A stretch of DNA of 52,984 nt, taken from contig JAMCRR010000002.1 in the NCBI GenBank assembly GCA_023381565.1, positions 1 through 52,984 of the forward strand, in the 5' to 3' direction. Below are positions 16,484 to 24,715 of this stretch, one piece after another; the first letter of the stretch is position 1; each line of letters begins with the position of its first letter. Position numbers and translations under genes: made by a program. Below the pieces are notes generated by a model. That model did not search any database and was not told the origin of the DNA. It worked only from the letters and a program-made list of their open reading frames with translations. This DNA is from Chloroflexota bacterium (GTDB lineage: Bacteria > Chloroflexota > Anaerolineae > Anaerolineales > Anaerolineaceae).

Positions 16484-18265
16484 TTACGCTTCCTCGGTAC
16501 GCAGCTCGAGAAGCGATTCCTGGTCAATGCCGGCAAAGCGCGGCAACTCGGTGAGGCTGGAGCGGGTCAGGCGCTCTGCCATCTTCGATAGGATTAGCCG
16601 GCTCATCGCAGGCTGGCTCATCAAACCGCGCACGGCTGGTGCGGGTATCTCCAGGACGGTGGTAGGCTCATCGGCCACAACGTTGGCCGTGCGGCGAGTA
16701 CCGGTGAGGGCGGCGATCTCGCCGAAGAAATCGCCAGGGGTCATGGTTGAGAGTGCACGGTAATCATTGGATTCAGTGGCTACCCCGGCTACGGCTTTGC
16801 CAGCCAGGATGAAGTACGCGCAGTCGCCGACCTCGCCGTGCCGGATGATGGTGGCGCCGGCGGGCGCCTCGACGACACGCGCCTGGGCAGCCAGGCTTTC
16901 ACGATCCTTTTCACTCAGCCCGGCCAGTTCCGGGACCAGAACGGCAAGCGAATCTAAATCGGCCAGAGTGGCGAAACGGCTGGCGCCACCCCCAGGCACA
17001 GGCTGGGCGCCCCTTAGCAGGCTCAGCGCCCGTCGCCATTCGGCCGCAGGCTGGCCCAAACCGGGGAGTCCCAATGCGGCCAATCCGGCTGCTGCCAGGA
17101 TCACGGCGCTGGCCAGCACCAGCAGGCGTATATCTAACAGGTCAGCCAGCCCGGCAGCGGCCATGCCTAATAAAAAAACAACATCGCGTGAAACGAAGAA
17201 AGTGCTGTTCACTCGCCCGCGGTTCTCGCGCTGCGTGTTGCGCTGGACGATCAATCGCCGGGCGACTGAAGCGGGAGCGTTCAGAAAACCAGAGACCATC
17301 ACCAACCCGATGGCCAGTGCGATCGAGGCTGTGAAGGCGTAGATCATGCCGACAATTCCCATGCCGATGAAGCTGAGTACCAGCCACTGGCCCTCGCGCA
17401 TCCGGTTAGCCAGGCTCGCCATGAGCAGGCTACCCATGACAAAGCCTACCGAGGTCAACCCCTCCTGGAGGCCGTATTGAAACTCATTAGCCTGCAAGGC
17501 GCGCAAGGCGAAGGGCAGGAGCAGTGAATTCCACAAGCCGAAGCTGATAAAGACCGGCAATGAAACCAGGAAAAGCGAGCGCAGAATAGCGTTATCGAAC
17601 AGGAATTTTGCGCCGGCTTTCAAGTTGCGTACCACGGTCGCTACGCTGGTTTGTCCTTCGACCTGCATGGGCTGCATGCGAATGAACAAGATGCAGCCTG
17701 CCGAAAACAGGAAGGTGAGCGCGTCAATATAGAAGGCCCATTCGATAGAAAATTGGGAAGCAATCAAGCCTGAGGCTGCGAAGCCGATGGCTGTTGAGCC
17801 GAAGGAGCTGATGGCCATCAACGAATTTGCTGAGGCCAGCTCCTCGTCAGAGGCAACCTCGGGGAGCACACTCTCGTGAGCCGGGTCGTAAAACTGCCCG
17901 ACTGCGCTGGATAGCATGACGATCACGTACAACCAGAGTACGTTATAGGGGATCAAGAATGGGATGAGAAAAACGAGCACCCCACGGATTAAATCCGCCC
18001 AGATCAGAATCCGCTTTCGATCCAGCCGGTCGACGAAAACGCCGGCAATCAGGCCGACGAAGAGGCTGGGCACGGCTGTGGCCATGAGCATCAGGCCGAC
18101 GCTCATGGCCGAGCCGGTCAGCCGGAAGATCAGAATGGAGGCTGCCAGGCTGGTGAGAGCAGTGCCGCTCGTGGAAACCAGCTGTCCGGTCCACAACAAA
18201 GAAAATGCCCGATTGCGAAAGATGCCAAATGGGGAAGACTGAGGAGCAACAGCCAGCAAAGCCAT
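16484..18265 (-). CDS. MFS transporter fused to a C-terminal cNMP-binding domain
   Basis: 593 residues. An MFS domain with about twelve membrane helices (about 10-400) contains the loop signature GVFVDRLDRKRIL and resembles the MFS_3/enterobactin-exporter type. A cNMP-binding barrel (about 430-570) carries MTPGDFFGEIAALTGTRRTA, which keeps the phosphate-binding Gly-Glu and Arg. The barrel would face the cytoplasm and could gate transport with the cyclic nucleotide made by the cyclase in the same operon. ATG 18265 has GGAGG eight bases upstream. It is the first gene of the operon, and a TATAAT lies at 18435-18430 on the minus strand without a good -35. The substrate is unknown. Confidence 0.9.
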   Translation of the reverse strand: MALLAVAPQSSPFGIFRNRAFSLLWTGQLVSTSGTALTSLAASILIFRLTGSAMSVGLMLMATAVPSLFVGLIAGVFVDRLDRKRILIWADLIRGVLVFLIPFLIPYNVLWLYVIVMLSSAVGQFYDPAHESVLPEVASDEELASANSLMAISSFGSTAIGFAASGLIASQFSIEWAFYIDALTFLFSAGCILFIRMQPMQVEGQTSVATVVRNLKAGAKFLFDNAILRSLFLVSLPVFISFGLWNSLLLPFALRALQANEFQYGLQEGLTSVGFVMGSLLMASLANRMREGQWLVLSFIGMGIVGMIYAFTASIALAIGLVMVSGFLNAPASVARRLIVQRNTQRENRGRVNSTFFVSRDVVFLLGMAAAGLADLLDIRLLVLASAVILAAAGLAALGLPGLGQPAAEWRRALSLLRGAQPVPGGGASRFATLADLDSLAVLVPELAGLSEKDRESLAAQARVVEAPAGATIIRHGEVGDCAYFILAGKAVAGVATESNDYRALSTMTPGDFFGEIAALTGTRRTANVVADEPTTVLEIPAPAVRGLMSQPAMSRLILSKMAERLTRSSLTELPRFAGIDQESLLELRTEEA

Positions 18266-18510
18266 CGCTATGCCCTCCGGCCAGAAGCAACACTGGCCCG
18301 TGAATCGTATAGTCCGGCAGAGCTACTGACCGGGTATAAACCACTTATGGGCTGCGATGGATCAGCATCAGCCGGAAGACGACGTGCACACGGCTTATAT
18401 GACGAAAACGATAATCTCTTCTAATACATATTATATTGAAGTTATCTCTCAAAGGGAAGTCATCTACCAGGAGGTTAAGCGACCGTGGAGGTGGGAAGCT
18501 TGCCGCCAAA

Positions 18511-18902
18511 TTAGAGGGTATCGATGAGCGAGGTTGCCCAACCGCGGATCTTGTTCCAATCGCGGCAGTCTCCCTATGGGGCGATCTTGAAGGTCCGAGA
18601 CACCCACTGCTCGAGCCACGAACTCTCTTGTGGATTCATGCCAATGCCGGCGAACCAGGCTTCATCCGCCGGTTTTAGCAAGGGCTGAACTTCGTTCAGG
18701 TAAGCCAGGCGGTTTTGCTTGCTCTTTTCATCATTGCCCAGGTTCATAATGTGAACGCAAAACAACACCACGCCCACCTGATTGAGCTTCCCCTGGTTCG
18801 TCTCGACGAATTCGCCTACTTCGGGGACCCATATGGCACCGTTGACCGCACTACCCACTACGACCGAACTGGATCCATCCAGTGACGGATTCTCTATGAC
18901 CG
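18511..18902 (-). pseudogene. C-terminal piece of a flavodoxin-like gene
   Basis: The minus strand encodes a flavodoxin-like core: SSVVVGSAVNGAIWVPEVGE, VVLFCVHIMNLGNDEKS, PADEAWFAGIGMNP and VSRTFKIAP. After FKIAP a TAG (18574-18576) stands where family members continue. The next codons (GDCRDWNKIRGWATSL) still read as the natural C-terminus up to a TAA at 18511-18513. The N-terminal FMN-binding loop is missing and the 5' side is fused in frame to an efflux-adaptor fragment. It is therefore a truncated, fused and prematurely stopped remnant. Confidence 0.7.
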
Positions 18903-19142
18903 GTTTGAGTGTCACGCTCTGCAGGGTACCGCTCACCCCCATTTCGAGAGTTAGGTCTGGCATGCTGACCAGCTGGCTAGGCGCATCCACCGATTGGACG
19001 ACATTGCCACACGTCACCTCCATCGTTGGCGGCGCCTGGACGCTCTGTCTGGCGGCATCCGCCTGCTTGCTGCGGACTCCTAAATATCCCCCCGGCGATT
19101 AAAGCCAGCAACAGCACGCCGGCAATAACGATGCTCCACCTT
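18903..19142 (-). pseudogene. N-terminal piece of a MacA/HlyD-type efflux adaptor
   Basis: The minus strand shows a membrane anchor, KRWSIVIAGVLLLALIAGG, and then, after a frame change near 19070, QSVQAPPTMEVTCGNVVQSV and LTLEMGVSGTLQSVTLKPV. This is the normal start of periplasmic adaptors (anchor, then the first lipoyl-like strand). The rest of the adaptor is gone. The frame passes directly into flavodoxin sequence at the shared V-x-x-K-P stretch (around 18900), giving a 149-residue chimeric open frame from ATG 19023 to 18574. Expression of that chimera is doubtful. Confidence 0.6.
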
Positions 19143-19758
19143 TTCGCGCGGGCGGCGGATGTGGACGTTGACGGCCCTTTCGCCCTCTACGTCCGGCGCT
19201 TAGCCCCACACGGCGTCGATCATTTGCGACCGGGTGAGCGCCAGCCCGGGATGGCGAGCCAGGTAGGACTTCAGGCGGAACTCGATGGGAGTCGGGTTTA
19301 GGGCTTGCTCGCCGCGCCAAACCTGTCCGCTCGTTTGGTCGATCACCAGGTCACCCGCTTACAGGATATCTGCGCCGGCATTCGATGGTTCCCCATACAC
19401 CCGGCGCAACCAAGTTCCCAGCCACGAGACGAGCTCGCGCAGGCTATAGGGCTTGGTAACATAATCGGTGGCACCCATCTCCAGCCCCAGGACCTTATCC
19501 GACTCTTCACTTTGGATCCTGAGTATCAAAATAGACCTGCGCAACCCGTGCGTACGCATGCGGCGGCAGAAATCAAAGCCCGAGCCGTCCGGCAGGCGCA
19601 CATCCAACAGGATTAGATGCGAAGACTGCTCTACGGCATAATGGATGCCTTCCTCACCCTTTTCTTTCCAGGCAACCTGGAAACCCTCACGCTCCAACCC
19701 GCTTTGCCAGCTGTGCGCAATCGCCGGACCATCTTCGCCGATTAAGATTTGAAAAGGG
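19143..19758 (-). pseudogene. Decayed OmpR/PhoB-family response regulator
   Basis: A receiver is readable from ILIGEDGPAIAHSWQ through the phospho-acceptor LILLDVRLPDGSG to DYVTKPYSLREL. A winged-helix domain follows in the same frame (VWRGEQALNPTPIEFRLKSY, then LARHPGLALTRSQM and DAVWG). A TAA separates the two domains (about 19360), a second TAA follows DAVWG (19200-19202), and the end stops at HIRRPREKVE, where it joins an efflux-adaptor anchor. No start codon with a ribosome site is evident. With two in-frame stops and a lost C-terminus this is a pseudogene. Confidence 0.75.
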
Positions 19759-19826
19759 GATGGCCTGCGTATTATTTGCTTGCATCAGGCATGCATCGTT
19801 CGACGGGCTTGAGAAAGCCTCACGGG

Positions 19827-19855
19827 TATAATGGAGTATCTTTCATCCCTGGAGG
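19827..19855 (+). promoter_or_regulatory. TATAAT -10 element and GGAGG site of the AhpD-like gene
   Basis: TATAAT at 19827-19832, with the GGAGG ribosome site at 19851-19855 and ATG at 19860. No good -35 hexamer sits at 16-18 bp. The ribosome site decides the start against longer upstream frames. Confidence 0.5.
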
Positions 19856-19859
19856 TAGT

Positions 19860-20234
19860 ATGTCGACAAGATTGGATGAATTCTGCTCTTACCGTACCCG
19901 CATGAACGACCGGATTGCAGAGATCGATCACCTGGGGATCAAGCGGTTTTTCAACCTGGACGGCAGCGCATATCACGATGGGGCATTAGACAGTAAGACG
20001 AAAGAGCTGTTGGGATTGGTGATTTCGACGGTCTTACGCTGCAACGACTGCATCGATTACCACCTGATCCAGTGTACGGAAGCAGGCTGGTCGGATGAAG
20101 AATTGTACGATGCGCTCAACGTGGCGTTAATCGTAGGGGGGAGTATTGTCATCCCGCATTTGCGCCATGCAGTCGAAACGATCGACCTTATCCGGCTCGA
20201 GAATCGAAAAACCACTCCGGCTAAACCTCGCTGA
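19860..20234 (+). CDS. Carboxymuconolactone decarboxylase / AhpD-like protein
   Basis: 124 residues of the AhpD-like fold. The motif RCNDCIDYH carries the CxxC pair (Cys61, Cys64) and His68 of AhpD-type alkylhydroperoxidase cores, preceded by the helix TKELLGLVISTVL. Such proteins act as thiol-dependent peroxidase partners or, without the Cys pair, as decarboxylases, and the Cys pair favours the redox role. It is single-domain, cytoplasmic and likely oligomeric by family habit. The ATG at 19860 is chosen because GGAGG lies just upstream. It is monocistronic; the next gene is convergent. Confidence 0.88.
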   Translation: MSTRLDEFCSYRTRMNDRIAEIDHLGIKRFFNLDGSAYHDGALDSKTKELLGLVISTVLRCNDCIDYHLIQCTEAGWSDEELYDALNVALIVGGSIVIPHLRHAVETIDLIRLENRKTTPAKPR

Positions 20235-20271
20235 TCCGGGAAAGGCGTAATAAGGTTTAAATTAATCAGGG

Positions 20272-20574
20272 CTATTTATTCAGGTGATCCAATGGGTTAA
20301 GCGCGGTTTTCAATACATAGGCCCAACCCGTTCCATTGCACACAGGACAGACGTCATAGATATAGCCGTCCCTGCAGGAACCGCCGCCATCTCCATGGCA
20401 GAAGGCGCATTTCTTAGCCACCTGGGCAACCAATATGGTGCCAACACCACTGCAGACAGGGCATTTTTCGTAAATTTCGCCATCCCGGCAGCGACCGCCT
20501 CCGTTTCCTGAGCAAAACGCGCATGTTTCTGGGGCGTAGTGGATGACTGGCTGGACGTTTGTTGGAATTTCCAT
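20272..20574 (-). CDS. DnaJ-type CxxCxGxG zinc-finger protein
   Basis: 100 residues, mostly two near-identical halves. Each half has two CxxC knuckles: CAFCSGNG with CPVCSGVG, and CAFCHGDG with CPVCNGTG. GG-x-CRDG lies between the members of each pair. This is the pattern of the cysteine-rich zinc domain of DnaJ, here without a J domain or a substrate-binding domain. It probably binds two zinc ions and acts as a protein-binding or redox module. It begins five bases after the HD-GYP stop, so the two genes are very likely cotranscribed. The target is unknown. Confidence 0.85.
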   Translation of the reverse strand: MEIPTNVQPVIHYAPETCAFCSGNGGGRCRDGEIYEKCPVCSGVGTILVAQVAKKCAFCHGDGGGSCRDGYIYDVCPVCNGTGWAYVLKTALNPLDHLNK

Positions 20575-20579
20575 AATCT

Positions 20580-22349
20580 TTACCCTGTGGGTTTATTGGG
20601 CGCATCTAAATTGATCTCTGCCGATTCGATGCTTTGGACCAGCGCGGCGGCTGCTTCGGGGTCAAACTGGGTTCCACTCCCTCGAGAAATTTCGGCAGCA
20701 GCCTCCTCCAGGCTCAAAGCTTTGCGCTGGGGCTGCTGGGTGATCATTACCGTAAATGCCTCCCCCACCGCAATAATTCTGGATGCCGGGGGGATCGATT
20801 CGCTGTTCAGCCTGTCGGGGTAGCCGTTCCCATCCCAACGTTCCTGATGGTGAAGGACCCAGGGAGCGACGCGGTTGAGCGAATCGATCGATTTAACGAT
20901 GCGGGCGCCATGATATGGATGTGTTTGAATGGTTTTCCAATCGTCAGGTGAGAGCGGGTCTAATTTGGTCAGTAGTGCTTCAGGGATGACAATCTTACCA
21001 ACGTCGTGAAGCAAGGCGGCTATCTCGAGATATTCGAGTTCCTCGGTCGACCAGCCCATCCTCCGCCCAATTTTGGCGACTGTGCGGGCAACCGCATCCG
21101 AATGCCCTTTCATAAACCGGTCGCGCGCATCGATGGCTGAAACGAGCGACCTGACTAAAGGGGTGACCTGCGAGAGAGGCAGATTGCCGGCGCTTAAATT
21201 CAGCGCTCTGGTCATCCCCGGTTTGCGTCTTTCTGCCAGAGAAAGCTCCGATCGAATGGGCAGATCATAGAATTTTATAAAATTGGAGACCTCGGTTAAG
21301 GTCCGCTTCAACTTCTCCCAGCTGCCCGTCGCCCAGAGTTTCGGGATCTCATCCTGGACGGTGATCAACACGCGGGCGAGCTCTTCGCTGGGGATGATTA
21401 CTTTTCCAAACGCAGATAACTCGTCGTGCATCGACATCAACCGGAAGAACATTACTTCGATTTCTTTGACCTGCTCGGCCATGCGCGGGGCATCCTGGAT
21501 GACGTTTTCGAGACCTTTGTAGATATTGATCAAATCATCGGGGCTCAGGTTTTTCGCTGTTTCCAGCTGGGCGATTTCCTGAAGCCTGGAGGTCCAATAA
21601 TCTTTGGCGTCATCCAACCTGAGAATGGAGGATCCGGAGGTCACTTTCTCGGGTGTATTTTCCGATAACCCCAAACGGGCCATGGTTTTTTCGACAGCTT
21701 CTCTGGCGATGGCCCCCTGTTTGGAGATCTCTTCTTCCCTGACTTCTTCTTCGTGCTTTTTTATCCGGGCAAGATGGATACGGTTGTAAAAATCGACGGA
21801 CTTTGGTGCTTTTTCAAGCAAATTTATCAGGTTTACCTGCTCGGTCAGCAACTGCTCCCAGGCATTGTCAATTTCTCTTAACTTCCTGCGGGGTCTCAGA
21901 AACAGTGGCGATTTAAATGTGTTGCGGCGAAGGATGGGGAAATCTTGCTGGATACGACGGGAGTCTTCCCAGATATCCTGGTCTAGTTTTTGAGGTTTGA
22001 AGGCAACCTCTGAAAGGACAATCCGGTAGTTATAGATGCCTTCCAGTACATCCCGATCGTTTTTCGCGATTGACGCTGCGCAGAATTTTATCCGGGACTG
22101 CAGATCACGCCAATCCTTGATGGATGCCCGGATTCTATTGAAAAAATTTCCAATCCGGCTGAGAGGCGATGGCATCTGTTTTTCCTGCAGCTCCTGTTCT
22201 ACATTTGGCGGCTCATGAAGGGTTCCCAGGTGGGAGTAATTGCGGGTAAGGGTCAGGTCTTGCCTGGGATCAGCATCAGGGTATTTCTTCCCCCAACTCT
22301 CCGGGTCGTGTTGAAGGCTGGATGGCGAATCGGGTAGAATTTCGGTCAT
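20580..22349 (-). CDS. HD-GYP domain phosphohydrolase with coiled-coil N-terminus
   Basis: 589 residues. A long charged helical N-terminal region (about 30-370) without membrane segments precedes an HD-GYP domain (about 390-570). The domain shows LLHDVGK (His448, Asp449), THPYHGARI and HHERWDGNGYP, the full metal-binding and GYP signature. HD-GYP proteins usually hydrolyse cyclic di-GMP. No receiver or GGDEF is present, so input may come through the helical region. The ATG at 22349 is chosen over a TTG at 22352 because GGAG sits seven bases upstream. It is transcribed divergently from the kinase gene and followed by the zinc-finger gene. Confidence 0.9.
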   Translation of the reverse strand: MTEILPDSPSSLQHDPESWGKKYPDADPRQDLTLTRNYSHLGTLHEPPNVEQELQEKQMPSPLSRIGNFFNRIRASIKDWRDLQSRIKFCAASIAKNDRDVLEGIYNYRIVLSEVAFKPQKLDQDIWEDSRRIQQDFPILRRNTFKSPLFLRPRRKLREIDNAWEQLLTEQVNLINLLEKAPKSVDFYNRIHLARIKKHEEEVREEEISKQGAIAREAVEKTMARLGLSENTPEKVTSGSSILRLDDAKDYWTSRLQEIAQLETAKNLSPDDLINIYKGLENVIQDAPRMAEQVKEIEVMFFRLMSMHDELSAFGKVIIPSEELARVLITVQDEIPKLWATGSWEKLKRTLTEVSNFIKFYDLPIRSELSLAERRKPGMTRALNLSAGNLPLSQVTPLVRSLVSAIDARDRFMKGHSDAVARTVAKIGRRMGWSTEELEYLEIAALLHDVGKIVIPEALLTKLDPLSPDDWKTIQTHPYHGARIVKSIDSLNRVAPWVLHHQERWDGNGYPDRLNSESIPPASRIIAVGEAFTVMITQQPQRKALSLEEAAAEISRGSGTQFDPEAAAALVQSIESAEINLDAPNKPTG

Positions 22350-22666
22350 CAATGCTCTCCTCTAATACCCTATAAACCAGCGGTAAATATCCCCTCATCT
22401 CTCCTAAAAGGCCAGGTTTGTGGTCATCTCGATGATCCCCACAATCTCACCCTATAATTTGCGCCTGTTGAACGAGGCGGACATCAGACATTATATACCG
22501 AATTCGGAAAAACGGCATAGGTATTGCTTCTTACAGATGCTGCAGTCTGTTCTGGCTTAATATTGTGCAAGTAAAATGCCAGGGGCTGGTACCGCCTTAC
22601 CAAACCACACCGTTGAGCTATGAACGATGGTTCATTTTGGCGCCATCTCATACGGTTCTGGTAACG
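22350..22666. other. Divergent intergenic region
   Basis: This stretch separates the HD-GYP gene from the kinase promoter. It holds a perfect 10-bp palindrome CCGAATTCGG (22498-22507) beside a minus-strand TATAAT (22495-22490), which may be a regulated promoter of the HD-GYP gene although no good -35 is visible. A plus-strand TATAAT is at 22453. No coding frame is convincing. Confidence 0.4.
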
Positions 22667-22695
22667 TTGATAATCGGAGGATTGCCAGATATAAT
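22667..22695 (+). promoter_or_regulatory. Sigma-70-type promoter of the kinase gene
   Basis: TTGATA (22667-22672), a 17-base spacer and TATAAT (22690-22695). This predicts transcription from about 22702, roughly 20 bases before the first usable start codon. Confidence 0.75.
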
Positions 22696-22722
22696 AGGGT
22701 ATCGTCTTAATCCATCCTTTTA

Positions 22723-24633
22723 TTGGACCATCCATCGAGAGGGGCGAACCTGGAAGCGCAGAACGAAACCCAACCCCTGAGTGAAGAAAACTTCTCTGAA
22801 AAGACCCTGGCATCCGGGGCCATTCTGATGAACCGATATGTTGTTGAAGAAGTGATCGGCTCAGGAGGCATGGGATCGGTTTATCGCGCCCGCGACCTGC
22901 ATTTTCCCAACATAAAGAAGATGGTGGCAATCAAAGAAATGGCCGCCAGGTGGCGCGATCCCGGAATCGGGAGTGCGATGCTGCATAATTTTGAGCGCGA
23001 GGCGAATATCCTCGCCACCCTCAACCACCCGGCTATCCCGCGGGTGTACGATTATTTCTCTGAGGGAGAGCACGCTTACTTGGTGATGGAGTTTGTCCAT
23101 GGTAAGGATCTGGAAAAGATTATTAAGGATAATTCCCAGCCAATCTCTGAAGAGCAGGTAATCGGCTGGGCGATCGAGCTGTGCGAGGTGCTGCAGCACC
23201 TGCATACCCACCAGCCTGAACCCATCATATTTCGAGATATGAAGCCCTCGAACATCATGATCAACCAGTTTAACCATATCGTCCTGGTTGATTTTGGTAT
23301 CGCCAAGGCTTTTCGGTCCGGACAGCGAGGGACGGTGATGGGAACCGAAGGGTATTCTCCGCCAGAGCAGTATCGCGGCGAAGTGAACCTGCTGGTGGAT
23401 ATCTATGCGCTAGGAGCAACCCTTCACCATCTCCTGACGCGGATTAATCCGCAGAACGAACCCCCATTCACATTTTCTGAACGACCTATCCACCAGCTAA
23501 ACCCTGAGGTATCCGCTGGGCTGGAAAGGGTAATCAACACTGCTCTGGAATATTCTGCCGCCAACCGTTACCAGAGCGCCGAAGAGATGAGGCAGGCTTT
23601 ACTCCAGCTACGTGGTGGAGCCGACCAGAATACGAGGAACAGCTCGATTGCAAGTCCCGGTTTGTTGAGTATGAGCAGAGAGCTGCTCTGGGCTTTTGAA
23701 TGCGAGGATGAGGTCCGCGGCACTCCGGCTTTCGATGGGGGAGTATTGTATGTGGGCGCGTACGATTACAACCTGTACGCTCTTGACGCCGCAAACGGCC
23801 ATTTAGTATGGAAATACCCAACCGGCGGGTCGATCGTTGGTCGCCCGGTGGTAAAGGATCGGTTTGTATTTTTGGGCTCTGAGGACCGTGAGGTGCACGT
23901 CGTCCATGGCTCAACCGGTAGGCTGTTGTGGAACTACCGGACGGATGGAATGGTGCGATCTTCCCCTCGCCTGACGGATGACTACCTTTTCATTGGTTCG
24001 GACGATGGTTACTTGCATGCCATCCACGTGAGCACCGGCCGGCGATTGTGGCGTTTCCAGGCAGGCGCGCCAATCCGGTCGACGCCGTTTTTCAATAAAA
24101 ATATGATCTATTTCGGGTCAGAAGCGGGAGATTTCTTCTGCCTTGATCTGTTGGGAGAATCAAAATGGCATTTCCGTTCCAAGCGGGCGGCCACCTCCTC
24201 CCCGGCACTGCTCAGGAATATGATTATATTTGGCTCGATGGATGGCGTGCTCTATGCCATCGAGGCCCAGGAGGGATGGGATGTCTGGCGCTTCCGTTTT
24301 GGTAAAGGGACCATCTCGTCACCATGTGTGACTTCTGATTTTATATTTATTGGCGCGCTAGATGGGTGCATTTATTGCATCGATGCGGATAATGCCAGAG
24401 AGGTCTGGAATTACAAGACGGGCCACCAGGTGACCGGTTCTCCGCTTATTTATGAGGATTTTCTATTCTGCGGTTCGGTGGATGGAAATATGTACTGCCT
24501 GGATTACCGTAGTGGGAAGCTCATCTGGAAATTCGCCACAGGCGGCCCAATCACAGGGAGTCCCATCGTGATTGAGGACGTACTTTATTTTGGCTCTACC
24601 GATCATAAGGTGTATGCGATTGCGCTCGCATAA
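22723..24633 (+). CDS. Ser/Thr protein kinase with a PQQ-type beta-propeller
   Basis: 636 residues. The Hanks-type kinase (about 38-300) has P-loop GSGGMGSV (46-53), Lys71 in VAIKE, catalytic Arg171-Asp172 in IIFRDMKPSN (Phe replaces the usual His) and DFG 190-192. The C-terminal half (about 320-636) is a propeller of repeated blades of the type LYALDAANGHLVWKYPTGG. Such blades form a cap that senses ligands or other proteins. There is no membrane segment between the halves, so unlike PknD-type receptors the propeller would be cytoplasmic. The TTG at 22723 is the most upstream start; a CTG near 22753 after GAGAGGGG is possible. The CpaE-like gene follows 82 bp downstream. Confidence 0.9.
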   Translation: MDHPSRGANLEAQNETQPLSEENFSEKTLASGAILMNRYVVEEVIGSGGMGSVYRARDLHFPNIKKMVAIKEMAARWRDPGIGSAMLHNFEREANILATLNHPAIPRVYDYFSEGEHAYLVMEFVHGKDLEKIIKDNSQPISEEQVIGWAIELCEVLQHLHTHQPEPIIFRDMKPSNIMINQFNHIVLVDFGIAKAFRSGQRGTVMGTEGYSPPEQYRGEVNLLVDIYALGATLHHLLTRINPQNEPPFTFSERPIHQLNPEVSAGLERVINTALEYSAANRYQSAEEMRQALLQLRGGADQNTRNSSIASPGLLSMSRELLWAFECEDEVRGTPAFDGGVLYVGAYDYNLYALDAANGHLVWKYPTGGSIVGRPVVKDRFVFLGSEDREVHVVHGSTGRLLWNYRTDGMVRSSPRLTDDYLFIGSDDGYLHAIHVSTGRRLWRFQAGAPIRSTPFFNKNMIYFGSEAGDFFCLDLLGESKWHFRSKRAATSSPALLRNMIIFGSMDGVLYAIEAQEGWDVWRFRFGKGTISSPCVTSDFIFIGALDGCIYCIDADNAREVWNYKTGHQVTGSPLIYEDFLFCGSVDGNMYCLDYRSGKLIWKFATGGPITGSPIVIEDVLYFGSTDHKVYAIALA

Positions 24634-24715
24634 TGGTTCGAAGCAGCATGGTAATTCATTGGGTACCAACCATGGATAATGGTGGTGCTGCCAATCACTG
24701 GGATGGAGGAGAGGT

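Noticed and set aside
22560-22625. tRNA-like words (AGCTCAAC and others) on the minus strand
   Set aside because: No D-stem partner, no T loop and no acceptor pairing could be found.
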